64,000 bases of DNA. It comes from Parabacteroides faecis (GTDB lineage Bacteria > Bacteroidota > Bacteroidia > Bacteroidales > Tannerellaceae). A program made the translations under genes and the position numbers. Below, piece by piece: positions 1-9,086 of the stretch. Under the pieces are notes generated by a model that had not been told where the DNA came from, did not search any database, and saw nothing but the letters and a program-made list of their open reading frames with translations. The stretch lies in NCBI RefSeq assembly GCF_014647375.1, contig NZ_BMPB01000001.1, forward strand, positions 682,001 to 746,000. Reading direction: 5' to 3'. Position 1 is the first letter of the stretch; every line of letters starts with the position of its first letter.

Positions 1-1948
1 ACAGACGGGATGACCAGTCGTTACGGGCCGTCAGGTCCAGATACAGGAAACGTTTGTAAGCCAATTGGGCGGAAGCGAATACGGCTCCCAGAAATTCGCC
101 CTGGTTGATCACTTTATCTTTGCTGGCTTTCTTCGGATCTTTCTTGTTGTTTTCGGTTGAGAACATGCCATTGTATTTCAATCCTTCGGATTCCCAGATC
201 ATTTTTGATTCCGAGATATCTTCGCCCGACATACCGAGGGTAGCGCTGACATCGAAATCTTCGCCAATCGGTTTATTGAACATCAACAAACCTTCCACAT
301 AGTTTTTCTGGTAGTGTGCATCTTCCTTGCGGTAGCTTCCCTGAAGATTGGTCATATCTGCCGGATCGGATGCCTTTTCAAAGTATTCTTTGTTTTCCTT
401 GTCATCGCGGTAACGGTCCGTACCACCACGCAGGCGGAAGTTCAGGAAATCGAATATTTTGAGATTGGCTGATATCGAAGCGATCAGACGTTCGCGTTTC
501 TGTGTATATTCGTTCTCATTCTGTTGCCACATCAGGTATTTGATGATGTTGTCGCGGTTTCCCGAACTGATATTCTGGATATCTTTGGTCAGGAAATAAC
601 CGTCCTCACTCTTATAATGATCTTTCCATAATTGGGTGATCTCGTTACGAGGCATCGGATAATTTGAAACACGGTCGATACGGGTCGGCATGTTCTTGGT
701 ATCAGACATGTTAAATGAGATCGAAGCATCGAATGTCAGGCGTTCGTGTACTTTGAAATTACCGGAGAAGCTGAAATTATGTTTGTTCTGTTTGTAGTTT
801 TCCAGGTAACCGCCGTAATTCATATTGGTATAAGCCAGACGGATGCTGTTCTTTTCCGTTCCGTTGGTGATGGCGATGCTGTTGTTGTTGGTAAAACCGT
901 CTTTAAATACGTCACGGTAGTTGTCCGGCTGCGGTGAGTATGGACGTTTTACGCCGTCCCACCAAAGCACTTCCGTACCGTCCATACGCGGACCGAAGCT
1001 GCGGTAAGTATCGCCGTTATATATGTATTGTCCGTCTGCATTCGTGGTGAAGTAAGGATTAGAACCGCCGCCGAATACATTCTGGAATTCCGGCATATAA
1101 GCACGCTGGTCATACAAATAAGAGGTACTTACCTGAATACCCAGACCTTTGCCTTCGCCGCCGCGTTTGGTAGTGATCACGATAACACCGTTGGTTGCAC
1201 GCGAGCCGTACAGGGCGGCTGCATTTGCCCCTTTCAGGATCGACATGGATTCGATGTCATCCGGATTGATGTCGTTGAGGGCAGAACCTTGCTGGATTTC
1301 ATTACGTTCACGACCGGCCCATTGCGAATCGGTATCGTTGATAGGTATACCGTCTACGACGATCAGCGGACGAGTATTTCCTTCCACTGTGTTGATACCG
1401 CGGATCTGAATTTTGGTACCTCCCGTCGGTCCCATCGCCGTTTGCTGTATCTGTACCCCTGCAGCTTTACCATATAAAGAGGTCGCTACGTTTTGTACAG
1501 GGACAGTCTGGATCTGTTCCGCTTTCAGTTCACTCATGGCGTAAGGGAGGGCACGTTTTTCCTTCTTGATACCCATAGCCGTTACAACTACTTCGTCGAT
1601 CTTTTGGGCATCTTCTGCTAGTGTTATGTTCAAGCTTTCTTGTCCGGTGTACTTGATATCCTGTGTTACATAACCGATGAAAGAGATAGACAGGGTACTT
1701 CCCGGAGCTACGTTGATGGAGAAGTTTCCGTCCATGTCCGTAATAGTTCCTTCACTGGTTCCTTTCACGGAAACCGAAGCACCCGCTACAGGGCCGAAAG
1801 CATCAATTACTGTACCTTTTACCTGCTTCTTTTGTTGAGCGATGTTGGTTACAGTTCCCGGTTTGCCGTCTGCTGCAAATACCTGGCCGGTAGAACAGAG
1901 AGCGCCGGATAGTAAAATAAGTCCGATAGGTCTCAATACTTTTTTCAT
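1..1948 (-). CDS. SusC/RagA-type TonB-dependent outer-membrane receptor, 3' end outside window
   Basis: This is the N-terminal part (about 649 codons) of an outer-membrane importer that takes up an oligosaccharide or similar ligand using TonB energy. The frame is open to the left edge, so the C-terminal barrel is not seen. Visible in order: a signal peptide starting MKKVLRPIGLILL, a carboxypeptidase-D-like regulatory domain (about residues 40-120, with the typical GTITDMDGNF and ISFIGYV segments), a TonB-box-like IDEVVVTAMG, a plug domain (SMSILKGANAAALYGSRA) and the start of the barrel. There is no STN domain, which fits control by a two-component system rather than an ECF sigma/FecR pair. 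It is divergent from the hybrid two-component gene starting at 2175, the classic polysaccharide utilisation locus arrangement. The substrate cannot be told from this part. Confidence 0.93.
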   Translation of the reverse strand, partial: MKKVLRPIGLILLSGALCSTGQVFAADGKPGTVTNIAQQKKQVKGTVIDAFGPVAGASVSVKGTSEGTITDMDGNFSINVAPGSTLSISFIGYVTQDIKYTGQESLNITLAEDAQKIDEVVVTAMGIKKEKRALPYAMSELKAEQIQTVPVQNVATSLYGKAAGVQIQQTAMGPTGGTKIQIRGINTVEGNTRPLIVVDGIPINDTDSQWAGRERNEIQQGSALNDINPDDIESMSILKGANAAALYGSRATNGVIVITTKRGGEGKGLGIQVSTSYLYDQRAYMPEFQNVFGGGSNPYFTTNADGQYIYNGDTYRSFGPRMDGTEVLWWDGVKRPYSPQPDNYRDVFKDGFTNNNSIAITNGTEKNSIRLAYTNMNYGGYLENYKQNKHNFSFSGNFKVHERLTFDASISFNMSDTKNMPTRIDRVSNYPMPRNEITQLWKDHYKSEDGYFLTKDIQNISSGNRDNIIKYLMWQQNENEYTQKRERLIASISANLKIFDFLNFRLRGGTDRYRDDKENKEYFEKASDPADMTNLQGSYRKEDAHYQKNYVEGLLMFNKPIGEDFDVSATLGMSGEDISESKMIWESEGLKYNGMFSTENNKKDPKKASKDKVINQGEFLGAVFASAQLAYKRFLYLDLTARNDWSSRL

Positions 1949-1993
1949 AAACAAATCTTTAATTAGATTCAAGAAAATTTCATTTCAATGCTG

Positions 1994-2001
1994 CAAAGCT
2001 A
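1994..2001 (-). promoter_or_regulatory. Predicted -7 promoter element of the SusC gene
   Basis: Read on the minus strand this is TAGCTTTG, a match to the Bacteroidetes -7 consensus TAnnTTTG. It would start transcription near 1987, giving a leader of about 39 bases before the start codon at 1948. No good -33 TTTG is seen at the right distance, as expected for a promoter that needs an activator. Confidence 0.55.
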
Positions 2002-2041
2002 TAAGGTGCTGACAGAAAGGTGTGTTAGAATCTGTTGATAG

Positions 2042-2097
2042 AATGGTAAATGCCGTTGGTGACGGATTTTACTATTTTTTTGACGGATATTACCATT
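2042..2097. promoter_or_regulatory. Candidate operator of the hybrid two-component regulator: inverted and direct half-sites
   Basis: Three copies of an 11-base half-site of form ACGGNNNTTAC are seen: one reversed at 2046-2056 and two forward at 2062-2072 and 2083-2093. The two forward copies are spaced 21 bases apart, two helical turns. The outer pair extends to 15-base arms (2042-2056 and 2083-2097) that match at 12 of 15 positions when inverted. The block lies about 40-95 bases upstream of the SusC -7 element, where a class of AraC-type activators binds. That the protein encoded at 2175-6161 binds here is inference. Confidence 0.6.
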
Positions 2098-2126
2098 TTG
2101 CTTTTAGTTAACGTGCACTGCTATTG

Positions 2127-2156
2127 TTGTTTACCACTAAAAATGGGTTAAATTTG
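2127..2156 (+). promoter_or_regulatory. Predicted promoter of the hybrid two-component gene
   Basis: The -33 element TTG (2127-2129) and the -7 element TAAATTTG (2149-2156) are separated by 19 bases, matching the Bacteroidetes TTTG/TAnnTTTG pattern. The expected start of transcription is near 2163, leaving a leader of only about 12 bases. Confidence 0.6.
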
Positions 2157-2174
2157 CATTAAATATCTACATTT

Positions 2175-5100
2175 ATGGGGCTTAAATTCTTATATACACT
2201 ACTTTGTTTATGTATATTGTTTCCATTACCGGCGAAAGAACTTTATTTCAGACATATTGATTTGAATGACGGCTTTACGCAGCCCTCCGCTATTTCTGTT
2301 TATCAGGATGCAAAAGGGGCTATCTGGTTCGGGAACGATAACTTTAACGTGTATGACGGAAGGATTGTCCGTTCTTTCCGTCTTTCTAACTATCTGGAAG
2401 AGGTAGAAGACAATAATATTCACGGAATATGCGGAGACGGGGATTCATGTATTTATATGCTGGCTAATCGACGGCTGGTATTTTTTAATATGCGGACCGA
2501 AGAGTTCCGCCTGACAACCGTGCTGGCACATACCCTGGAATACCGGGACGGGACATTGTATTATGCTTACAGAAACGAATTATATCGTTATAAATCCAAT
2601 GGTGTCTCGGAAAAACTCTGTGCTTTACCTGATTCGACACTGATCATTAAAGACCTGTATTATGTGAATGACGGCTGGCTGATGGCTACAACGAAAGGGT
2701 TGTATCGTTTTTCGGACGGGACGTTTCAGAATTTGCTGGAGAATGAATCGATCACTTCTTTGTTTGTGGACTATTGGGGAAGATTATGGGTCGGAACGTT
2801 GGCCAATGGTGCTAAGGTATTCAGCGAAGGTAAGTGGATCGCTTTGCGGGAGGACGATGCCGTCCATCCGCTTATTAACGACCAGGTGCGTTCTATCAAC
2901 CAGGATATCAAAGGGAATATATGGATCGGTACGTATGCCGGCATCACTGTTGTGAACCCGTTTCTTCAGGATTATTACCATCTGTCGCACAAGGAGCAGG
3001 TCCCCTGGTCGTTGAAGCATTCGTCGGTTTATGCAATTTATAAGGATGATCAGGGAGGAATGTGGGTCGGTACTTACTATGGAGGGTTAAGCTATTTTAA
3101 TCCGAATACCGAGGATTATACATACTACGGTATTTCTCCCGACGATCCGGAGAGCCTGGAGGGCTTCCTGTTTGGTAAGATGGCAGAAGATACGAAAGGA
3201 AACCTGTATATCGCTACCGAGCATGGACGGCTGAACTGCCTGGACCGCAATACGCAGAAAGTAAAACGGTTCAATTCCGGTCTTTCCCGTATTCCTTGCC
3301 GGACAACCAAATCTGTCTGGTATGATACCGGAAACGACCGGTTATATATCGGAACTTTTCAACACGGCTTATATTGTTATTCTTCTTCCGGCCGTCTGGA
3401 ACGTCTGGGAACAGGTGTATTGCTGAACGACAGCCAGCAGATTATTACGGATCTGATACCCTGGCAGGGCAATCTGATCGTTGTCTCGCAGGAGGGACTG
3501 TTCCTGTTGAATCTGGAGACGCAGAAACTGTCTCCTTTGTTTTCCGATCCCGATCTTCGTAACCAGACCGACGGGATTATCCGTTCCGTCTATCTCGATA
3601 ATGAAAACAGGCTATGGCTTGCTCCGGCGAATAAAGAAATTGTTTGTGTCCGAATGGATACCCGGACGGTAGAGAAAATACCTTCTGTGAGGAATATGAT
3701 CGGAAAGAGACCGGTTCCTGACATTTCAGGAGATGGGAGAGGGCATATCTATTTTGTAGTAACTGGTGTTGGAGTATTATGCTATGACCAGATGAATGAT
3801 TTCTGGGCATGCTATAATCAGGAACAAGGCCAGTTGCTGACAAACGAACCTTTCCGGGCTTTGGTCACTCCTTTGGGCAGATTGCTGGTCACTTCTATCC
3901 GTGGTATAACTTTGCTGGATATGAAAACAGGGAAGAGTACGCATACGTTGCTGGGTACTTCCTCTCCGTTGCACCGGCTGAATTCTAACTGCGGGGTGTA
4001 TCTGTCTCCCAAAGACAGTATGATATTTATCGGTGGGGTGGAAGGTATGATCGCAACGAAAGAATCCGGATTGTCGACCGTCGCGGTTCCTTATACCATA
4101 TCGTTCAATAGTCTGTCGGTGAATAATGCGCCTGTCTACCCGTCTGCATCATCGAATATCTTACAGGAGGCTGTTTCGTATACCTCCCGGCTGACTTTAC
4201 CTTACGACCGGAATAACATAACGCTGGGATTCACTTCTACCAATTACCGTTATGCCGATAAGAATTTATTTGAATATAAACTGGAGGGATTGGATAAACA
4301 ATGGACACGCACGCGGCATCAGCAGATCGTTTATACTTCCATTCCTCCGGGAAATTATAATCTGTTGCTGCGGGAGGCAGGGGAAGGTAAACAAATAGTG
4401 ATGTCTATCCGTGTCCGTCCTCCTTTTTATGCTTCGGTATATGCTTTTACCCTGTATGGTTTACTGGTTCTTTCGTTTCTGGTCTGGCTGATCCGCTTTA
4501 ACCGCAGCCGTGCTTTCCTGAAGGCTTCCCTGGAACTCGAACAGCGGGAGAAATTGCGTATAGAGAAACTGAACCAGATGAAGCTGAAATTCTATATCAA
4601 TATATCGCATGAACTGCGTACTCCGCTCACCCTGATGATCAGCCAGGTCGACCTGGTCCTGCAGAACTATGATCTGGGAGGGACACTCCGGAATAAATTG
4701 CTGAAAGTACGGCAATATACGGCGCAGATGCAGCAGCTTATTACGGAAGTACTTGACTTCCGCCGGCTTGAACAAGGGAAAATGCCTTTTCGTGCAAGTC
4801 AGCAGAATCTGGTCGCTTTTATGCGCCAGATATTCGATTCATTTAAGGATTATGCTGTTATGAACCGGATTCAATACCGGTTTGAAACGGTAGATGAAGA
4901 TATACCCGTTTGGTTCGACTCGGTACAGATACGTAAAGTATTTAATAATCTGCTTTCAAACGCATTCAAGTTTACTCCGAAAGAGGGGAATATAACCGTG
5001 AGCATACTCCGTAAAAAGGAATTTGCGGAGATCCGGATCTCCGACACAGGCTCTGGGATTCCCCAGAGCCAACAAGCCCATATATTTGAGCGGTTTTATC

Positions 5101-6161
5101 AGGCGGACAATGCAACCGGCCTTTCCCTTTCCGGAAGCGGTATCGGCTTGGCACTTACCCAGGAGATCATCATGCAGCATAAAGGAGATATCGGGGTGAA
5201 GAGCGAACTGGGAGAGGGTACAACCTTTACAGTCACTTTGCCACTCGGGGATGAACATCTTGCTTCCGAACAGAAATCGACGGAACCGCAACCGGTCGAT
5301 ATGTTGCCCGTACAGGAGGCGAAGCCGGAAGAAGCTATTGCAATGTATGGCTCGCCGGAGGTCGTTCCTGTTGACAAGATAACGGATAAGGGAAAAGCGG
5401 AAAAATCGCTTTCCGTTTTGCTTGTGGAAGATAATGAGGATTTACTTCAGGTACTCGAAGAGGCTTTCTCGATCAAATATAAAGTATATAAAGCCGGTGA
5501 TGGAGAAGAAGGTATCCGTATGGCGGAGGAGATGCAGCCCGATCTTATCATCAGCGATGTGATGATGCCGGTGATAAACGGCACGGCCATGTGCCAGCGG
5601 CTGAAGCGGAAGCTGGAAACTTCCCATATTCCGATCATCTTACTGACGGCGCGTGTCGATCTGGAAAGTGCTTTGGAAGGACTCAAATGCGGGGCCAGCG
5701 ACTATATAATGAAACCTTTTAACATGGAGTTGCTATTATTGAAATGTAATAACATCATCGCCACCTTGAAACGGCAGCAGACCCGTTTCCGTACGGAGGC
5801 GGAAACAACCCCGGCAGAGTTGGCGACGAACCGCCTGGATCAACAGCTTCTGGAAGATTCTGTCCGGATCATTGAAGAGAATATGGAGAACAAAGAGTTC
5901 AATATCGATATGTGGTGCCGTGAGATCGCTGTGGGGCGTACACGTCTGGGAGCTAAAATAAAAAGTATTACCGGGCTGACCTTGAATGACTTCATCCTGC
6001 AGATCAAGTTGAGGCGATGTGCCTATTTTCTGGAAAACAGCGATTTGACTATTTCCGAAATAACCTGGAAAGCGGGGTTCTCCAGTCCGGGCTATATGGG
6101 GAAATGTTTTAAGGAGTATTTCGGAGTCACTCCGTTGCAGTACAGGAACTCGAAAAAATGA
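2175..6161 (+). CDS. Hybrid two-component system regulator (HTCS)
   Basis: A one-protein sensor kinase and transcription activator of 1328 residues that would sense a glycan fragment in the periplasm and switch on the adjacent SusC gene. In order: signal peptide (1-20); a beta-propeller sensor with repeated W-x-G motifs such as IWIGTYAGI and MWVGTYYGGL (to about 660); a Y_Y_Y domain (about 680-750); one membrane segment (about 753-776); histidine kinase with the H-box SHELRTP, His812; an ATPase domain with DTGSGIP and GSGIGLAL; a receiver domain with Asp1128 in IISDVMMP and Lys1180; and a C-terminal AraC-type helix-turn-helix (about 1225-1325). All catalytic residues are present, so it looks functional. 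It is transcribed alone and ends at a strong hairpin. Confidence 0.96.
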   Translation: MGLKFLYTLLCLCILFPLPAKELYFRHIDLNDGFTQPSAISVYQDAKGAIWFGNDNFNVYDGRIVRSFRLSNYLEEVEDNNIHGICGDGDSCIYMLANRRLVFFNMRTEEFRLTTVLAHTLEYRDGTLYYAYRNELYRYKSNGVSEKLCALPDSTLIIKDLYYVNDGWLMATTKGLYRFSDGTFQNLLENESITSLFVDYWGRLWVGTLANGAKVFSEGKWIALREDDAVHPLINDQVRSINQDIKGNIWIGTYAGITVVNPFLQDYYHLSHKEQVPWSLKHSSVYAIYKDDQGGMWVGTYYGGLSYFNPNTEDYTYYGISPDDPESLEGFLFGKMAEDTKGNLYIATEHGRLNCLDRNTQKVKRFNSGLSRIPCRTTKSVWYDTGNDRLYIGTFQHGLYCYSSSGRLERLGTGVLLNDSQQIITDLIPWQGNLIVVSQEGLFLLNLETQKLSPLFSDPDLRNQTDGIIRSVYLDNENRLWLAPANKEIVCVRMDTRTVEKIPSVRNMIGKRPVPDISGDGRGHIYFVVTGVGVLCYDQMNDFWACYNQEQGQLLTNEPFRALVTPLGRLLVTSIRGITLLDMKTGKSTHTLLGTSSPLHRLNSNCGVYLSPKDSMIFIGGVEGMIATKESGLSTVAVPYTISFNSLSVNNAPVYPSASSNILQEAVSYTSRLTLPYDRNNITLGFTSTNYRYADKNLFEYKLEGLDKQWTRTRHQQIVYTSIPPGNYNLLLREAGEGKQIVMSIRVRPPFYASVYAFTLYGLLVLSFLVWLIRFNRSRAFLKASLELEQREKLRIEKLNQMKLKFYINISHELRTPLTLMISQVDLVLQNYDLGGTLRNKLLKVRQYTAQMQQLITEVLDFRRLEQGKMPFRASQQNLVAFMRQIFDSFKDYAVMNRIQYRFETVDEDIPVWFDSVQIRKVFNNLLSNAFKFTPKEGNITVSILRKKEFAEIRISDTGSGIPQSQQAHIFERFYQADNATGLSLSGSGIGLALTQEIIMQHKGDIGVKSELGEGTTFTVTLPLGDEHLASEQKSTEPQPVDMLPVQEAKPEEAIAMYGSPEVVPVDKITDKGKAEKSLSVLLVEDNEDLLQVLEEAFSIKYKVYKAGDGEEGIRMAEEMQPDLIISDVMMPVINGTAMCQRLKRKLETSHIPIILLTARVDLESALEGLKCGASDYIMKPFNMELLLLKCNNIIATLKRQQTRFRTEAETTPAELATNRLDQQLLEDSVRIIEENMENKEFNIDMWCREIAVGRTRLGAKIKSITGLTLNDFILQIKLRRCAYFLENSDLTISEITWKAGFSSPGYMGKCFKEYFGVTPLQYRNSKK

Positions 6162-6163
6162 AA

Positions 6164-6224
6164 AAGGTGTGTTGTAAAGATCTCATATATAGATTATAAT
6201 GAGACTTTTGCAACACACCCCTTT
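6164..6224. terminator. Long hairpin, bidirectional terminator between convergent genes
   Basis: An imperfect stem of about 23 bases pairs 6164-6186 with 6199-6224 and is followed by a short T run. It starts three bases past the stop codon of the two-component gene and lies 24 bases from the end of the convergent ychF gene, so it could end both transcripts. Confidence 0.8.
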
Positions 6225-6247
6225 TATCTGATGGACAGTAAAGTCTT

Positions 6248-7351
6248 TTATACGTTAAAGCGGAAATGCATGATGTCGCCATCCTGTACGACATATTCTT
6301 TTCCTTCCACGCTCATCTTTCCGGCTTCCTTCACGGCAGCTTCCGAACCGTACTTGATATAATCGTCGTATTTGATCACTTCGGCACGGATAAATCCTTT
6401 TTCGAAGTCGGTATGGATCACTCCGGCACATTGCGGTGCTTTCCAGCCTTTTTCAAATGTCCAGGCACGTACTTCCTGTACGCCGGCAGTCAGGTAGGTC
6501 TGTAGGTTCAGCAGGTTATAAGCAGACTTGATCAGGCGGCTTACACCCGATTCTTCCAGACCGATTTCGCCTAAAAACATCTGGCGTTCGTCATAGGTTT
6601 CGAACTCGGCTATTTCGCTTTCGATCTTGGCTGCTACGACCAGGATTTCCGCGCTTTCGTCTTTCACTGCTTCACGTACGGCATCGACATATTTATTACC
6701 GTTTACGGCACTTGCTTCATCTACGTTGCAAACATACATAACGGGTTTGCTGGTCAACAGAAAGAGTTCGTGAGCGATTTTCTGTTCGTCTTTCGTCTCG
6801 AAAGTAACCGTGCGGGCACTTTTCCCCTGTTCCAGGGCTTCCTTATATTTTACCAGCACCTCGTAGGCTTGTTTAGCTTGTTTGTCACCGCCTGTCTGGG
6901 CTTGTTTCTGTACCTTGGCAATACGGCTTTCGATCGTTTCCAGGTCTTTGATCTGAAGTTCTGCGTCGATGATCTCCTTATCGCGTACAGGGTCTACTTT
7001 ACCGTCTACATGTACGATATTTTCGTCGTCGAAGCAACGCAGTACGTGCAGGATAGCATCTGTTTCGCGGATATTGGCCAGGAACTTATTCCCTAGTCCT
7101 TCTCCCTTGCTGGCTCCTTTTACCAGGCCTGCAATGTCGACGATCTCTACTGTGGTAGGAACAATTTGTTTCGGGTTGATCAGTTCTGCCAGCTTGGTCA
7201 GGCGTTCGTCAGGGACGGTAATTACACCTACGTTCGGTTCGATCGTACAGAACGGGAAGTTTGCAGACTGTGCTTTTGCATTCGATAAGCAGTTGAAAAG
7301 AGTAGATTTCCCTACATTCGGAAGACCTACTATGCCACATTGTAATGCCAT
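6248..7351 (-). CDS. ychF: Ribosome-binding ATPase YchF (Obg family)
   Basis: A universally conserved cytoplasmic P-loop ATPase that associates with ribosomes and is linked to stress responses. The 367-residue length is normal. The N-terminus carries the P-loop GLPNVGKS (residues 8-15), followed by the switch DIAGLVKGASKGEG, and the fourth nucleotide motif is the YchF type NVDE rather than NKxD, which is known to favour ATP over GTP. A coiled-coil insert and a C-terminal TGS domain follow, ending FRFNV. A minus-strand TAnnTTTG element at 7427-7434 would give a leader of about 70 bases. Confidence 0.97.
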   Translation of the reverse strand: MALQCGIVGLPNVGKSTLFNCLSNAKAQSANFPFCTIEPNVGVITVPDERLTKLAELINPKQIVPTTVEIVDIAGLVKGASKGEGLGNKFLANIRETDAILHVLRCFDDENIVHVDGKVDPVRDKEIIDAELQIKDLETIESRIAKVQKQAQTGGDKQAKQAYEVLVKYKEALEQGKSARTVTFETKDEQKIAHELFLLTSKPVMYVCNVDEASAVNGNKYVDAVREAVKDESAEILVVAAKIESEIAEFETYDERQMFLGEIGLEESGVSRLIKSAYNLLNLQTYLTAGVQEVRAWTFEKGWKAPQCAGVIHTDFEKGFIRAEVIKYDDYIKYGSEAAVKEAGKMSVEGKEYVVQDGDIMHFRFNV

Positions 7352-7426
7352 AAAATATATATTGTTTTATTATCTATTTGCAATATTTCTTTGTAGAAGC
7401 TACCGCCCGGCAGCTTTTTCAGCTTG

Positions 7427-7434
7427 CAAAGATA
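7427..7434 (-). promoter_or_regulatory. Predicted -7 element for ychF
   Basis: Reads TATCTTTG on the minus strand, matching TAnnTTTG. No clear -33 element was found at the expected spacing. Confidence 0.45.
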
Positions 7435-7522
7435 ACCAATCTTTCTTGTATATTATTCATGAACAGGGAATATACTGTCTTTTCTCGTAGGTACTGGTTC
7501 CAATAAATGTTTTGTAAAGTAA

Positions 7523-7623
7523 CTATCATACTATCATATTCGTGTTTAACTATTTGTAAAATAGATATTTACTCTATGATAGTCGCTTGTAATAACTATC
7601 ATATCAACTATCATACCTATCAT
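7523..7623. repeat. Cluster of CTATCATA octamer repeats
   Basis: Direct copies of CTATCAT(A) lie at 7523-7530, 7531-7538, 7597-7604, 7608-7615 and 7617-7623, and one inverted copy lies at about 7574-7582. No gene covers this stretch. The regular octamers look like binding sites for a protein or an iteron-like array. I do not recognise the element. Confidence 0.7.
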
Positions 7624-7701
7624 CCGTGAGGTGTGGACTTATATCTTTTTTTGAAAGTATATAGTTTAATATCAGAAAGATAACTTGTAATGTCCGCTGA
7701 G

Positions 7702-7784
7702 ACCCGGGTGTCAGTACCCTTGACACCCGGGTGTGAGGATCGTTGAGATGGGGGTGTAAAAGGGGGTGAGACAGGCATCTCACC
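7702..7784. repeat. Two successive perfect palindromes in the ychF-lipoprotein gap
   Basis: The first is ACCCGGGTGTCA (7702-7713) paired with its exact reverse complement at 7721-7732 over a 7-base loop. The second is GGTGAGA (7765-7771) paired with TCTCACC (7778-7784) over a 6-base loop. Related GAGAYnCnGGTGT-type words recur between them. They do not look like ordinary terminators because no T run follows. The rest of the 7352-7887 gap holds no gene that I can support. Confidence 0.65.
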
Positions 7785-7887
7785 GGCTATTTACTATTGT
7801 TTTCATCAAATCAGATTGCTTATTTCGGGTAAATATCTGTAAGGCTGCGTATAAACAGATACTATCGGGAGCTGTGGAACTCTAGTC

Positions 7888-9051
7888 TTACATCTTGAAC
7901 TTCAGCACCATCAGTACAGGATTATCTTCTTCGTGCAACTGGGATGCGATTGCTTTCAACTTTTCGTCTGTGATCTGGTTCTTGCTGTAGGCTTCCACCA
8001 GGTCCATGGCATTCAGTTGAACTAAACCGTAACCGTAGGGGACAGAAGTTATATCAATATATTTAGGGTCCGTTTCACGATTGTTTATGGCCCGGTTACG
8101 ATAGATTGGTTCGAACCATTCGTCGGTATGACGGTCATACATGTACAGCTTTTCCCTTTTCTCGCGGTTGGCGGCCATATCGCTCATTTTGACTGTTACC
8201 TGCCGGGGTATCCTGCTTACCCAGGCATACCGGTCGTTCATTCCCCGGAAAAACAGGAGGGGAGCTTCCTGGTCTGCGGTGGGAGCGTGGAGAGGTACCA
8301 TGACCGGTTCGAGATGCTGGTCCGGATGCATTACGAAGATGGTGTCTAATGCGACGTCTGTTAACCAGATCTTGTCTGTGCAATTGTATAATTGAGGTAA
8401 GATTCCGTAGGCACTGCTGGTGTGTCCGTCATCCCATAGGATTTTGCGGTTGCTGGCTATACAACGGGGAATTTCTATCGATAACGTATCTATTTTTCCG
8501 TCTTCTTTAGAGAGAAGAAAATAAGGGACATACGGGTTTTCTTCCCCTTCTTTATAAATGCTGCATAAGAGGTAATCTGTGTTCAGGTCTATGATATTCA
8601 GGTCCATTATGCTTTGACGGCTCAGCGTGCGGAGATATTTTCCGGAGAAGTCATACACTTTCAGGCTGGTGAAGTCGGCAATAAATACCTCTTTCCGCTG
8701 CCAGTCGACAATGTTGAAAATAACTGCGGTGTATTCTTCCGGTCCTTCTCCTCTGCGGCATATACGGCCTTGCAGCTTTTGTCCTTGTTTGTCGAACAGT
8801 AGGATTTCTCCGATTTTTCCACCTCTTATTGCTATTCCCTTATCTGACACGACGGAAGGTGTGGAGTTGACGAGCATTGAATCGGATGTTGCCAAAGGAA
8901 TGTATTCTATATCCGCAATATCTTGCAGCCAGACTTCTTTCGGTTGATAGTCTTTTGCAACATCGACTGTGACCAGTTGTATATTTTTATCGTTCGCCTG
9001 CTTACATGAGCAAACGAACGATAAGGTTAGAGCAAGAATGAGGTATTTCAT
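7888..9051 (-). CDS. 6-bladed beta-propeller lipoprotein
   Basis: A 387-residue predicted lipoprotein of the Bacteroidetes six-bladed beta-propeller family (BF2992-like). The signal peptide ends in the lipobox-like SFVCSC, so the mature protein would be acylated at a cysteine near residue 16. The body has the family hallmarks: the opening LQDIADIEYIPLATSDSML, then IGEILLFDKQGQKL and GRICRRGEGPEEY, then repeated blades. Its exact role is unknown; members are often near envelope or signalling genes. It lies 35 bases after polA on the same strand and may be cotranscribed, although no functional link to polA is evident. Confidence 0.85.
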   Translation of the reverse strand: MKYLILALTLSFVCSCKQANDKNIQLVTVDVAKDYQPKEVWLQDIADIEYIPLATSDSMLVNSTPSVVSDKGIAIRGGKIGEILLFDKQGQKLQGRICRRGEGPEEYTAVIFNIVDWQRKEVFIADFTSLKVYDFSGKYLRTLSRQSIMDLNIIDLNTDYLLCSIYKEGEENPYVPYFLLSKEDGKIDTLSIEIPRCIASNRKILWDDGHTSSAYGILPQLYNCTDKIWLTDVALDTIFVMHPDQHLEPVMVPLHAPTADQEAPLLFFRGMNDRYAWVSRIPRQVTVKMSDMAANREKREKLYMYDRHTDEWFEPIYRNRAINNRETDPKYIDITSVPYGYGLVQLNAMDLVEAYSKNQITDEKLKAIASQLHEEDNPVLMVLKFKM

Positions 9052-9086
9052 ATCCTAGTGTGTTATAAAGGAACTTGTTTTTCTTG

